From positions 124,001-188,000 of the forward strand of contig CAYMCZ010000003.1 in assembly GCA_964389285.1 (NCBI GenBank): a stretch of 64,000 bases of DNA, written 5' to 3'. Under the pieces are notes generated by a model, which was not told the DNA's origin, searched no databases, and saw only the letters and a program-made list of their open reading frames with translations. Position numbers and translations under genes: made by a program. Source of the stretch: Alectryocaccobium sp964389285 (GTDB lineage Bacteria; Bacillota; Clostridia; Lachnospirales; Lachnospiraceae). Below are positions 49,538 through 58,141 of the stretch, in pieces (within the stretch, counting starts at the first letter, position 1; every line of letters starts with the position of its first letter).

Positions 49538-51257
49538 AATATTCTTTAATTTAAAGGTTCCTGAGAAAACGAAAAGATCTTCTATTGTAAAGAAAAGCAT
49601 TTTGCAGCTGTTTTTGCTTGGCGGCGTCATCCTTGGAGGCGTCTGTATTGTCGCAAGCCTTATGTTTTACAAAAAACTGATAAACGAGAATACCGAACTC
49701 GCATATTCGTTTGTAAAAATCGTAACACTGCAAACAAGCGGCAGTTTTGTTGAAAATATTATAAGTGAAGCGGACTCGCTTTCGGACATACTGAATTCCC
49801 GGCACCTGACAATGACGAAGGCGCCTGAAACCGACTCCGCTTATACCGAAGAGCAGCTTACTCTTGCCAAAGAATGGACTGAAGTTGAATTATTCCTTGC
49901 GGAAGCCATATCATTCAATACGACTCTGCGGGATTTCCAGGTCGTGATACCTGCGCAAAACGAAGTGATCTGTCTTTGGTATGCAAGCCGCGAAAATCCA
50001 AGCTTTATTCCTATGATATCCCGCGCTTACCGCCCCGAAGAGCAGGAAACTCTGGAAAGCATGACTTTCGGCAATCCGGAAGAAACCCTGACGATTTACC
50101 ACGAAGACGGCAATATGATCGGAACGGCCATATATCCGATATTTAACCGGAATGCCGAAATCGTGGCGTATGCCGAACTGGACGTTTCCATAACGGATAT
50201 CCGCACTTCCATCATCAGGCTTATTATAAATATAGCCGTCATGTTATTATTAATAATGGCCGTCGCGCTGTATATTGATTATACCTTTTTAAGAAAAGAA
50301 ATAATTTCGCCAATTTTAAAATTAAAAGAAGCCGCTTCAAATGTGGTTGACAAACTCAAGGAAGACAGCACCGGACCGCTCCATGCCCATATAAATACAA
50401 ATGATGAGATCGAAGATCTCTCCCGTTCTTTTGAAGAAATGGGGCAAAGTCTTCGGTCATATATTGCTGAAAATGCCGCTATCACGGCGGAAAAAGAACG
50501 CATAAACACCGAACTTGAGCTTGCCTCACATATCCAGTCCGACATGCTTCCGGACACTTTTCCGGCATTCCCCGACAGGAAAGATTTCGATATTTATGCA
50601 TCCATGCTCCCCGCAAAAGAGGTGGGAGGAGATTTTTATGATTTCTTTTTGATCGATGAAAACACTCTGGCTCTGGTAATTGCCGACGTATCGGGCAAAG
50701 GAATTCCTGCCGCGCTGTTTATGACTAAAACCATGACCATGATAGAAAATATGGCTGCGAAAGGCCTGGGGCCTGCCGATATCCTTGACAGCATCAACAA
50801 ACATCTTTGCGCAAATAACGAAAGCTCTATGTTTGTAAGCGTTTGGCTGGGAATACTGGATCTGACAGGCGGGATTTTGAGGGCGTCAAACGCAGGCCAT
50901 GAATACCCGATTATTCAAATGCCGGGCAAATCTTTTGAAATATTTAAGGACAAACACAGCTTTATAGTCGGCGGTATGTCGGATACCGTCTATTCGGAAT
51001 ATGAACTTACGCTGCTTCCGGGCTCAAAGCTTTTCCTTTACACTGACGGACTTCCCGAAGCTGAAAATTCGGAAGGAATAATGTTCAAACTGTCCCGTGT
51101 TCTGGAAACTCTCAACCGGACAAACGACACGTCCCCCGAAGCATTGCTGCAAAACATGAATCAAAGCATCCGTGATTTTGTCCGGGATGCCGGACAGTCC
51201 GATGACCTGACCATGCTGTGCCTGCATTATATCGGTAAAAATACGGAGGTTCTCTGA
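49482..51257 (+). CDS. Membrane PP2C-type phosphatase (SpoIIE domain) with HAMP
   Basis: Sensor phosphatase: membrane helix about residues 45-67 (LFLLGGVILGGVCIVASLMF), a roughly 180-residue outside domain, a second helix (LIINIAVMLLLIMAVALYI), HAMP, a coiled coil (ITAEKERINTELELASHIQS) and a SpoIIE/RsbU catalytic domain (PAKEVGGDFYDFFLID, VIADVSGKGIPAALFM, QSDDLTMLCLHYIG). It should dephosphorylate an anti-sigma-factor antagonist in response to an outside signal. No such partner lies in the window. The start is uncertain: the frame is open to GTG 49467, ATG 49482 is used here, but the first 30 residues are the shadow of the PHP gene end. Confidence 0.88.
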   Translation: MKRRPFPQGSGGSWKKYPEIFFNLKVPEKTKRSSIVKKSILQLFLLGGVILGGVCIVASLMFYKKLINENTELAYSFVKIVTLQTSGSFVENIISEADSLSDILNSRHLTMTKAPETDSAYTEEQLTLAKEWTEVELFLAEAISFNTTLRDFQVVIPAQNEVICLWYASRENPSFIPMISRAYRPEEQETLESMTFGNPEETLTIYHEDGNMIGTAIYPIFNRNAEIVAYAELDVSITDIRTSIIRLIINIAVMLLLIMAVALYIDYTFLRKEIISPILKLKEAASNVVDKLKEDSTGPLHAHINTNDEIEDLSRSFEEMGQSLRSYIAENAAITAEKERINTELELASHIQSDMLPDTFPAFPDRKDFDIYASMLPAKEVGGDFYDFFLIDENTLALVIADVSGKGIPAALFMTKTMTMIENMAAKGLGPADILDSINKHLCANNESSMFVSVWLGILDLTGGILRASNAGHEYPIIQMPGKSFEIFKDKHSFIVGGMSDTVYSEYELTLLPGSKLFLYTDGLPEAENSEGIMFKLSRVLETLNRTNDTSPEALLQNMNQSIRDFVRDAGQSDDLTMLCLHYIGKNTEVL

Positions 51258-51258
51258 A

Positions 51259-52158
51259 ATGAAAACATTCAGCAAGATTAATAAAATACCGTGCACCACG
51301 GTTGAAGGCCCCTTCACGGAGGGCTGTATCGTTCTTGAGGGAGGCGGTTGGCGCGGCCTTTATACTTCCGGCGTTTTGGATGCGCTTATGCAGAACGGGA
51401 TTCTCATGCGCACTACAATAGGGGTGTCCGCCGGAGCCCTTAACGGAATAGGTTATGTCACCGGACAGGCGGGACTGACGGCCCGCATTAATCTCTCTCA
51501 CAGAAATGACAGAAAATACGTGGGCGCCGGAGCGTTTATTCGCGAAAAAAGCATCATGGGACTTCATTATCTTTTTGATGAAATAATGCCGAAAATGAAT
51601 GTGGATTTCGAGCGCTTCTATGATAAAAAGAAAGAATACCACGCCGTGGCCACCTCGCTTGAAAAAGGAAAGCCCGTCTACTTCAGCAAAAATCATCCCG
51701 ATATAACGAAGGCGATCATTGCCTCTGCTTCAGTGCCTTTCCTTTCAAAGCCCACCGTGATCAAAGGAGAACACTATCTGGACGGCGGGTGCTATGTCAG
51801 TATCGGATACGGCAAAGCAATCAAAGACGGACATAAAAAGATCATCGTCGTGCGGACCCAGGAACTTTCATTCAGAAAACCCTACAAAAAGCCTTCGAAA
51901 CTTATAGGGCTTATGTACGGAAAATACCCCGCATTTGCGAAATGTCTGGCACAGTCCGGCCTGCGCTACAACAGGCTTCTCGATCAGATCGATCAGGATG
52001 CCGACGCCGGCCGTGTTTTCGTGCTTGCCCCGAACGAACCCGTCACGGTCTCCCTCTTCGAGAAAGATGTGGGAAAACTCGGCGAACTGTATTTTAAGGG
52101 ATATCATGAAACGCTTGAGAAAATACCTGCGCTTAAAAACTACCTGTCTCTTCCTTAA
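51259..52158 (+). CDS. Patatin-like phospholipase
   Basis: A 299-residue serine lipase of the patatin family. The oxyanion glycine loop is IVLEGGGWRGLYTSGVLDAL, the nucleophile elbow TIGVSAGALNGIGY (GxSxG), and the dyad aspartate HYLDGGCYVSIGYG. Length and lack of a signal peptide suggest a cytosolic enzyme acting on membrane lipids. It starts one base after the SpoIIE-like gene stop with GGAGG in its last codons, so the two are co-expressed. Confidence 0.92.
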   Translation: MKTFSKINKIPCTTVEGPFTEGCIVLEGGGWRGLYTSGVLDALMQNGILMRTTIGVSAGALNGIGYVTGQAGLTARINLSHRNDRKYVGAGAFIREKSIMGLHYLFDEIMPKMNVDFERFYDKKKEYHAVATSLEKGKPVYFSKNHPDITKAIIASASVPFLSKPTVIKGEHYLDGGCYVSIGYGKAIKDGHKKIIVVRTQELSFRKPYKKPSKLIGLMYGKYPAFAKCLAQSGLRYNRLLDQIDQDADAGRVFVLAPNEPVTVSLFEKDVGKLGELYFKGYHETLEKIPALKNYLSLP

Positions 52159-52195
52159 AGATCCGCCGCGATCTTAACGACCGGATCGGATCTTT
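52157..52195. terminator. Bidirectional terminator
   Basis: AAAGATCCG (52157-52165) and CGGATCTTT (52187-52195) pair perfectly. It lies between the convergent patatin and sirtuin genes; the T-run is short. Confidence 0.6.
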
Positions 52196-52197
52196 AA

Positions 52198-53166
52198 TTA
52201 TGATATATTCCCAAGCACTTCTCCTACGTCCCCATCAATACAGATTGACCTGTTTTCGATCTCTGACGGGCAGAAAGCCTCCCCGCGGTTCAGGCACGCA
52301 TACACCGCCTTTTCATTTGACATTGTCATCTGCCAGAAAGGATATTTTACGATCACAGGCGTGTTCGCTCCGACACCAAGCTCCAGATAAAGCACATGGA
52401 GTCTTTCATGTCTTTTTAAGAAATCCGAATACGCCGCCGAAGCCCTGTGCCAGCCCTCGTCTTCAACAAAAGAAGCCTCCGCTCTGAGGTTCATCTTTAC
52501 ATTACCGCCGCCATCCGGACATTTAGGAATCAGCGTCGTCGGAATACGCATAAGAATCTCTCCATCCTCCGGTACCGCAAACTCACCTTTGCCGTCTTTT
52601 ACAAAACCCTGGGCTTGCATCGCCTTCATTACCCACTCTTCGTTATCATAGGTTTTCCGAATTGCAGGATCCGCGCTTTGGAACAGGCCATAGTCGCCCT
52701 GGGTATAAAACAGTCTCTTTTTATCAAAACCCGCTTTATGAAACTGATGATCCACATTCGTCGTTATTACAAAATAGTTCTTATCCTTTACCAGTTCAAA
52801 CAGTTCCCCGTACACCGGCTTCGGGGCGTCAATATACCTGTTGAAATAGATATGCCTTGCCCACCATGCCCAGTGCGTTTCATCATCCGGAAACGGATAA
52901 AATCCGCCGTAATATATATCCCTGATCCCATATTTCCCTGCAAAATCAAAAAAATACTTCTCAAAACGCTCGCCGCTGTAAGTAAGTCCCGCGGAGGCGG
53001 AAAGTCCGGCCCCCGCTCCGATTACTATGGCATCTGCCGTCTCTATTTCTTTTTTAAGCCCGGCAATCCGCTCATCCCTTGCGCCTTTGCCATACGAAAT
53101 ATTTCCGCCAAAGCGCCTCGCGGCGCTTATTCCTTTTCTGATGGATTCTTCATATCCGTTAGGCAT
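52198..53166 (-). CDS. Class M sirtuin (SirTM), protein ADP-ribosyltransferase-type
   Basis: A 322-residue sirtuin of the macrodomain-linked class. NAD motif: VIGAGAGLSASAGLTYSG. The usual catalytic histidine region is replaced by KRLFYTQGDYGLFQ, and TTNVDHQFHKAGFD is the class M mark. A zinc pair is weakened: IPKCPDGGGNVKMNLR keeps one of two cysteines. Known SirTMs ADP-ribosylate a lipoylated GcvH-like protein, reversed by the partner macrodomain. Here the macrodomain gene ends one base before this ATG (TGA-G-ATG), so the pair is coupled, but no gcvH or lplA is nearby. Start is taken at 53166; an earlier ATG at 53217 would overlap. Confidence 0.86.
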   Translation of the reverse strand: MPNGYEESIRKGISAARRFGGNISYGKGARDERIAGLKKEIETADAIVIGAGAGLSASAGLTYSGERFEKYFFDFAGKYGIRDIYYGGFYPFPDDETHWAWWARHIYFNRYIDAPKPVYGELFELVKDKNYFVITTNVDHQFHKAGFDKKRLFYTQGDYGLFQSADPAIRKTYDNEEWVMKAMQAQGFVKDGKGEFAVPEDGEILMRIPTTLIPKCPDGGGNVKMNLRAEASFVEDEGWHRASAAYSDFLKRHERLHVLYLELGVGANTPVIVKYPFWQMTMSNEKAVYACLNRGEAFCPSEIENRSICIDGDVGEVLGNIS

Positions 53167-53167
53167 C

Positions 53168-53974
53168 TCACGAAAGAAGTCTTTCGTAGATCTCCCTGTC
53201 TTCATCTTTGAAAACATTAAAGACTACCCTTTCCATCTGTCCTTCATGTCCCGGAAGCCATCTCTGCACCGTTTCCACGGCTATCTCAGCCGCCCGTTCA
53301 TTCGGAAAATGAAACAATCCCGTTGAAATACAGCAGAAAGCCACGCTCCTGAGGCCGTTCTCCAGACACATATCCAGTGTATTTTTATAACAGTCCGCCA
53401 GATCATTTTCAAGCTCCGGCGTCAGCTTATACCGCACAATCGGCCCCACAATATGAATCACCTTATTTGCCGGAAGATTATATGCATCCGTCAGCATCGG
53501 CACTGCCGTCGGCTGCTCATAACTGCTGCCGTACTTCATCCTCAGCATGTTCATCTGCCTGCTGCACTCTTCCCTCAGCTGAATCCCCGCAAATGAATGA
53601 ATACAATTATCGATACAGGCATGCATCGGCACAAAGCATCCAAGCATCTGTGAGTTGGCCGCGTTTACGATTGCATCCACGGCAAGCCTCGTAATATCTC
53701 CCTGCCAAACAGAGATCCCGTCACGAATGACGGGGATATCCGAAAGCCGCACAATCCCCTTTTCCGCGGCTCTTGCCTTCAGGTATTCATCCTGCAAAGC
53801 CACTGCCTCCTCCGGCATTTTCTTCGGCATACGGATATTCATCAGCGACCGCAGAAGCCTCCGCTTCCCTTCCGCATCCTTCGGCGTCTCCAGATTTTTA
53901 TATTCATCGGAATCAGCTTTGAATTCTTCCACAAGAAGATCCAGCCGCTGCTCCTGTGCTAAATTCTCTTTCAT
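53168..53974 (-). CDS. Zinc-type macrodomain ADP-ribosyl hydrolase
   Basis: A 268-residue protein: an N-terminal helical stretch of about 90 residues, then a macrodomain with ISVWQGDITRLAVDAIVNAA, the zinc-ligand-like GCFVPMHACIDNCIHSFAG, and a phosphate loop CCISTGLFHFPNERAAEIAV. This is the subclass coupled with SirTM that removes ADP-ribose from its targets. AAGGTGG at eight bases precedes the ATG at 53974. Directly coupled with the sirtuin gene. Confidence 0.9.
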   Translation of the reverse strand: MKENLAQEQRLDLLVEEFKADSDEYKNLETPKDAEGKRRLLRSLMNIRMPKKMPEEAVALQDEYLKARAAEKGIVRLSDIPVIRDGISVWQGDITRLAVDAIVNAANSQMLGCFVPMHACIDNCIHSFAGIQLREECSRQMNMLRMKYGSSYEQPTAVPMLTDAYNLPANKVIHIVGPIVRYKLTPELENDLADCYKNTLDMCLENGLRSVAFCCISTGLFHFPNERAAEIAVETVQRWLPGHEGQMERVVFNVFKDEDREIYERLLS

Positions 53975-54012
53975 TGGGTGTACCACCTTGTTGAAAACGA
54001 CTCCTCTCGAAG

Positions 54013-54058
54013 TCCCGTAAATATGGTTTATTTTAAAAAATCCCAACGGGATTTACGG
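54013..54058 (-). terminator. Short terminator after the ArsC/Spx gene
   Basis: Minus strand AATCCC-GTT-GGGATTTTTT (54053-54034) overlaps the stop codon of the ArsC/Spx gene; an outer pair CCGTAAAT ... ATTTACGG (54051-54058 and 54015-54022) could compete. Read-through to the macrodomain gene is likely only partial. Confidence 0.5.
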
Positions 54059-54409
54059 CAAAAGCCTTTCTTTCCACTCATCTTCTTTAAACCCGGTCAG
54101 CACAAAGCCGTCACCCGCAAGCAACGGCCGTTTCACAAGCATCCCGTCTGAAGCCAGAATCACAAACTGCTCGTCTTCGCTCATGTTTGACAGTTTTTTT
54201 GACAATTGCAGTTCGCGGTACTGAATTCCGCTTGTATTAAAAAACCTTTTCAGCGGCAGCCCGCTGATTGAATAATACTCCCGTATCGTTTTTTCATCCG
54301 GATGGTTTTCTTTAATATCGATTTCAGTGTATTCAATATTGTTTTCATCCAGCCATTTCAAAGCTTTTTTACAGGTGCTGCATCGATTATAACAATAAAT
54401 CTTTATCAT
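54053..54409 (-). CDS. ArsC/Spx family thioredoxin-fold protein
   Basis: A 118-residue protein of the ArsC/Spx/MgsR group: IKIYCYNRCSTCKKALKWLD with CSTC (C-x2-C) at the N-terminus, then FFNTSGIQYRELQLSKKL and VKRPLLAGDGFVLTGFKEDE. The motif SxxCxKxxK and the KRPL segment are common to Spx-like regulators and arsenate reductases; arsenate resistance genes are absent here. The ATG overlaps the permease stop by four bases and has AAAGGAG, so the gene belongs to the osmoprotectant transport operon. Confidence 0.88.
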   Translation of the reverse strand: MIKIYCYNRCSTCKKALKWLDENNIEYTEIDIKENHPDEKTIREYYSISGLPLKRFFNTSGIQYRELQLSKKLSNMSEDEQFVILASDGMLVKRPLLAGDGFVLTGFKEDEWKERLLP

Positions 54410-55044
54410 AAATATATCTCCTTTCTTTGTTTTCCCTCTATTCTTTTTTCCGCATACTTCAAAACGGCGTTCATCAATATCGCCAGCCCGGCGGCAAGCA
54501 GACTTCCCCAAAGGATTTTGGCGATATTCATCGTCCGAAGGCCGTCAAACAACAGATCGCCCAGTCCGCCTGCGTTTATTGCCGAGGCGATCGTTCCGAT
54601 ACCTATCGTCGAAACCACTGCCAGACGTATGCCCGCAAACAAAGCGCTCTTTGCCAGCGGAATCTGTATCTTCCATAAAAGCTGCATATCGGACATGCCT
54701 ATCCCTCTTGCCGCTTCGACTACCGCCGGTTCCACCTCCCGAAGTCCGGTCAGAAAATTTCGCAGCAGCAAATACTGATTGTAAAAAACAAGGACGATCA
54801 CGGCCGTGTCTTTCCCGAGTCCCGTCGCGGGTATAAGCAGAACGAACAGTGCCAGCGACGGCACGGAATAAACTATTGAAAAGACATGCAGCAGGATCTC
54901 ACCGACCGCTTTTACTTTCATTGACAGCACGGTAAGAGCCGCCGCCACAGCCACCGAAATCGCCAGCGTGACAAGCAGCAGTTCGATATGTTCCAGAAAG
55001 GGCGTAATTATTTTCTCAGGATGTTTTATCAGAAATTCAATCAC
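54406..55044 (-). CDS. Osmoprotectant ABC transporter permease (OpuC/YehY type)
   Basis: A 212-residue membrane permease with six helices and the family EAA-type loop EAARGIGMSDMQLLWKIQIP. OpuCB/OpuCD and ProW relatives import glycine betaine, choline or carnitine. Starts within the ATPase gene end (4-base overlap) and ends in a 4-base overlap with the ArsC/Spx gene. Two permease genes are in this operon, as usual for the OpuC class. Confidence 0.9.
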   Translation of the reverse strand: MIEFLIKHPEKIITPFLEHIELLLVTLAISVAVAAALTVLSMKVKAVGEILLHVFSIVYSVPSLALFVLLIPATGLGKDTAVIVLVFYNQYLLLRNFLTGLREVEPAVVEAARGIGMSDMQLLWKIQIPLAKSALFAGIRLAVVSTIGIGTIASAINAGGLGDLLFDGLRTMNIAKILWGSLLAAGLAILMNAVLKYAEKRIEGKQRKEIYL

Positions 55045-55826
55045 TCTTTTATATCTCCCGTCCGTAAATTACCGCTCCAGAATTCCTCCTGCTCCCTGGC
55101 CGAACTTATCAGCATATCCACAAACGGATCCGCGGGATGTTTCACGATTCTTTCCGGCGTATCGAATTGCAGAAGTCTTCCTTCGTTCATGATCATGACG
55201 CGATGCCCCAGTTTGAAAGCTTCATTGATATCGTGCGTTACCAGAAGAAATGTCTTTTTAGTTCCGTCATGAATCCGTTTTAATTCATTTTGCAGATTTA
55301 GCCTTGTAATGGCGTCAATGGCGCCGAACGGCTCGTCAAGCAGCATGATCTTCGGATCGGTGGCAAGCGCCCGCGCAAGACCTATCCTCTGCTGCTGTCC
55401 GCCTGAAAGCTGCGACGGAAAACGGCCCCGGAACTGATCCGGGTCCAGTCCGACCAGTTTTAAAAGCTCCGTTACCCTTGTCTTTGTTCTTTCCGGTTCC
55501 CATTTAAGGATCTTGGGTATCGCCGCGATATTGTACTCTACCGTCATATGCGGGAACAGGCCGACCTGCTGGATCACATATCCCATTCTTCTGCGGACGG
55601 TTACGGGGTCAATCGTGCTGATATCTTCCCCGAAAAGAAAAACTTTTCCCTTTGTCGGCTCGATCAGCCGGTTCGTCATTTTCAAAAGAGTGGTCTTGCC
55701 GCAGCCGGACGAACCGAGGATCGTAACAAATTCTCCTTCCTCGATTTCCGCCTGCACGTGATCCACCGACCACTGCGTATTTCCTTTGAATTTCTTGCAA
55801 ATATCCTGATAAATGATCGCCGGCAT
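55041..55826 (-). CDS. Osmoprotectant ABC transporter ATP-binding protein
   Basis: A 261-residue ABC ATPase: Walker A ILGSSGCGKTTLLKM, signature LSGGQQQRIGLARAL, Walker B IMLLDEPFGAID, H-loop LLVTHDINEAFKL. Many OpuCA proteins carry C-terminal CBS domains; this one ends after about 255 residues without them, so osmosensing by CBS is missing. It lies between two permease genes in the same unit and the ends overlap or touch. Confidence 0.93.
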   Translation of the reverse strand: MPAIIYQDICKKFKGNTQWSVDHVQAEIEEGEFVTILGSSGCGKTTLLKMTNRLIEPTKGKVFLFGEDISTIDPVTVRRRMGYVIQQVGLFPHMTVEYNIAAIPKILKWEPERTKTRVTELLKLVGLDPDQFRGRFPSQLSGGQQQRIGLARALATDPKIMLLDEPFGAIDAITRLNLQNELKRIHDGTKKTFLLVTHDINEAFKLGHRVMIMNEGRLLQFDTPERIVKHPADPFVDMLISSAREQEEFWSGNLRTGDIKE

Positions 55827-55843
55827 AAAGGTAATCCTTTCTC

Positions 55844-56482
55844 CTACACATATTTATATGGCATGACTTTCCTGCTGATACGGTCAAATAAAAGACCGCA
55901 CAGCAAAGAGAGCACAGCTACCGCTATGCCTCCTATCAGCAAAAGATCCATCCTGTTGAGTCCCAGTCCCGTGAAAATAATCTCTCCCAGACCTCCTGCT
56001 CCGATTTTTGCTGCCAGCGTCGCGCTGGCGATAACTTCTATCATTGCCGTGCGCAGTCCTGCCAAAATCATCGGCATTGCCTGAGGAACCCGCACTTTCC
56101 AAAGAATCTGTTTCCGATCCATCCCGATGCCTTGCGCGCATTCCGCCATAAAAGCCGGAACTCCCCTGAAGCCTACTATGGTATTAAGCAGGATGGGAGG
56201 AACTGCCAGAATCGTCAGCGCCGTCACTGCGGGCGCAACGCCCGTTCCCATGACCGGAATCAGCAAAATCAGAAGTGCCAGCGACGGTATGACTCTGAGC
56301 ACCTGAAAAGGTCCCGATATCCATTTTTCACTTTTCAAGGCCCGTGACGCGGCATATCCGCACAGAATCCCTATCACTGCGGCAATCGCCAGCGCTAAAA
56401 AGCTTATAAGCAGATGATCCCGTACCTGTATCAGTATATCTGCCGTATTCTGTTGCAGATAATCCAGCATTTTTTCCGTCAT
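55844..56482 (-). CDS. Osmoprotectant ABC transporter permease (OpuC/YehW type)
   Basis: A 212-residue permease, six helices, with loop CAQGIGMDRKQILWKVRVPQ. It shares only the general fold with the other permease of the operon; both should form the heterodimer pore. The ATG overlaps the binding-protein stop codon by four bases, and the ATPase gene begins 17 bases after its end. Confidence 0.9.
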   Translation of the reverse strand: MTEKMLDYLQQNTADILIQVRDHLLISFLALAIAAVIGILCGYAASRALKSEKWISGPFQVLRVIPSLALLILLIPVMGTGVAPAVTALTILAVPPILLNTIVGFRGVPAFMAECAQGIGMDRKQILWKVRVPQAMPMILAGLRTAMIEVIASATLAAKIGAGGLGEIIFTGLGLNRMDLLLIGGIAVAVLSLLCGLLFDRISRKVMPYKYV

Positions 56483-57408
56483 TTAATAGAATCCCAATAC
56501 TCAGCCGCCACATCCTCGTATTCTTCGCCGTCCACATCGACTTTTGCGTTCAATCCGGTAATTGTTGCGGTATCCAATGTTTTATTGACTTTATTCAGAG
56601 CTTCTTCTATGACAGGATTTTCTTCCAGCACTGATTTTCGCACGACCGGAGCCAGATTGTACGGCGGCCAGCATTGTTTGTCATCTTCAAGCAGAACAAA
56701 CTTATCTGTCTCGGAAAGACGCCCTTCCGTCGTGTACGCCGGTGAAACGTCCGCCTCGTCATTTTCCACTACCTGGTATTTCAGACCGTTGTCATAAACT
56801 TTTGAGGATTTCCATTCGAAAGGACCGTAAACCTTTTCAAGGCCGGGCAGTCCGTCTTCCCGCTCGTCAAATTCGCCCTGTGAGGCAAACCGCAGGTCCG
56901 AAGCATGTTTTTGAAGCTCAGTGATATTCGTAATCCCGTATTCATCAGATGCTTTTTTACTGATAAACAGGCCCTGCCCGTCATTGGCTTTGGCATAATC
57001 CAGCCAGATCAGGTCAAATTCTTTTTCATAAGCTTCTTTTACCGTCTGATAGACCTCTTCCGGATCGGTTATCGGATCCATTTGCAAAACGGCTATCAGG
57101 CCGGTGCCTGTATACTCCGGATACAGATCGATCTCGTCATTCACAATGCCGGTATGGATCACGGAAGACGCCACATCCATAACCCGTTCCACTTTAAATC
57201 CCGCATCCTCCAGCGCCAGGGCATAAAGCTCCGCCACGATCTCGTTTTCCGTGAAATCCTTGGAGCCCACGCGCAAAGTAATTTCCGCGGTGACGGACGT
57301 TGTATCTTCGCCGGATGTCTCCGATCCTCCGGACGCTCCGCATCCGGCTATTGACAGTACCAGTACGCCCGCTAAAATACAGGCAATTATTGTTTTATTT
57401 TTTTTCAT
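56479..57408 (-). CDS. Osmoprotectant ABC transporter substrate-binding lipoprotein
   Basis: A 309-residue lipoprotein: signal peptide ending LSIAGC, then a ProX/OpuC-type type-II binding protein with ITLRVGSKDFTENEIVAELY, PEYTGTGLIAVLQ and DEADVSPAYTTEGRL. The tyrosine/aspartate box for quaternary amines appears kept. It binds betaine, choline or a similar solute for the two permeases downstream. Its gene starts 16 bases after the ferredoxin-flavoprotein gene, on the same strand. Confidence 0.92.
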   Translation of the reverse strand: MKKNKTIIACILAGVLVLSIAGCGASGGSETSGEDTTSVTAEITLRVGSKDFTENEIVAELYALALEDAGFKVERVMDVASSVIHTGIVNDEIDLYPEYTGTGLIAVLQMDPITDPEEVYQTVKEAYEKEFDLIWLDYAKANDGQGLFISKKASDEYGITNITELQKHASDLRFASQGEFDEREDGLPGLEKVYGPFEWKSSKVYDNGLKYQVVENDEADVSPAYTTEGRLSETDKFVLLEDDKQCWPPYNLAPVVRKSVLEENPVIEEALNKVNKTLDTATITGLNAKVDVDGEEYEDVAAEYWDSIK

Positions 57409-57424
57409 GCTTGATTCGCCTTTC

Positions 57425-58045
57425 TCATTTCATTTCTTTCGCGCCGATTCTTCGTATAATGGCATCAGCCGGACATTTTTCAAAACAGCGACCGCAATGC
57501 AGGCAGTTTTCCTGTATGATCTCATACGGGTTTCCTTCCCTGATCGCCCCTTGCGGACAGCTTTGCGCACAGACTCCGCACCCGATGCATTTTCCCGTAA
57601 TTTCGAAGCCCTTTTTCTGAAATTCTTTTTTCCCAAAAGAAAACGGAAGCCTGACTATCGGATGCTCCGCCAGGCAGAAGTATTCGCCCTCGCCTTCGTA
57701 CAGGCAGAAGACTTCCAGTATTTCCCTGCTTTCTCCCGGGTAAACGTCGTTCATGGACGGATTTTTCTCAAAAATCTCGTCCAGTCTTTCATGCCCGATA
57801 TTTTTCACTTTTCCCCATAAGCGAACGGTTTCCCAATCATGATTGAGCCCGGTCACCGCAACATGCCCGGTATTCATCAGTTCCAAATAAAAATCCTTGC
57901 CGCGGGCAGTCAGAAAATACAGCTTTTCATTCCCGACCAGCATAGTATCGATAATACGTATGCGCGGCGTGCCGTCTTCTGCCACCGTTGCCATCGACGT
58001 ATCCTTTATCTCCCTGAGCTTCTCAAAATAATCCTGCACATTCAC
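57425..58045 (-). CDS. Pyridoxamine-oxidase-like flavoprotein fused to 2x4Fe-4S ferredoxin
   Basis: A 206-residue protein: an N-terminal FMN-binding split barrel (DTSMATVAEDGTPRIRIIDT, LYFLTARGKDFYLELMNTGH) and a C-terminal bacterial ferredoxin domain with two cluster motifs, CIGCGVCAQSCPQGAI and CLHCGRCFEKCPADAI. The pair suggests a small electron transfer or flavin reductase unit, common in anaerobes; the physiological donor or acceptor is unknown. The start is GTG at 58045 after AAAGGA; promoter is seen 67 bases further up. Head of the osmoprotectant operon. Confidence 0.88.
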   Translation of the reverse strand: MNVQDYFEKLREIKDTSMATVAEDGTPRIRIIDTMLVGNEKLYFLTARGKDFYLELMNTGHVAVTGLNHDWETVRLWGKVKNIGHERLDEIFEKNPSMNDVYPGESREILEVFCLYEGEGEYFCLAEHPIVRLPFSFGKKEFQKKGFEITGKCIGCGVCAQSCPQGAIREGNPYEIIQENCLHCGRCFEKCPADAIIRRIGAKEMK

Positions 58046-58111
58046 AAATCAATCATCCTTTCAGGCATTTATTCGAATTACATAATGCTTTTGTTATCAT
58101 TTTTAGCAAAT

Positions 58112-58140
58112 ATTATAACATGCAGAACAAACGCGTTCAA
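58112..58140 (-). promoter_or_regulatory. Promoter of the ferredoxin-flavoprotein / osmoprotectant operon
   Basis: Minus-strand TTGAAC (58140-58135), 17 bases, TATAAT (58117-58112). It begins right after the HEAT-repeat gene stop at 58142. Confidence 0.78.
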
Positions 58141-58141
58141 T

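Noticed and set aside
49467..49570. GTG 49467 as true start of the SpoIIE-type gene with a functional 35-residue N-terminus
   Set aside because: This part is the other-frame shadow of the conserved PHP C-terminus; the protein probably begins later, but no good start codon is visible, so the start stays open.
53975..53990. T-box-like sequence AAGGTGGTACACCC before the macrodomain gene
   Set aside because: It resembles the T-box tail but there is no specifier stem, no long leader and no amino acid gene; it is the Shine-Dalgarno region.
54053..54409. Arsenate resistance operon
   Set aside because: The ArsC-like gene lacks arsR, arsB or acr3 neighbours; the sequence fits Spx-like proteins as well.
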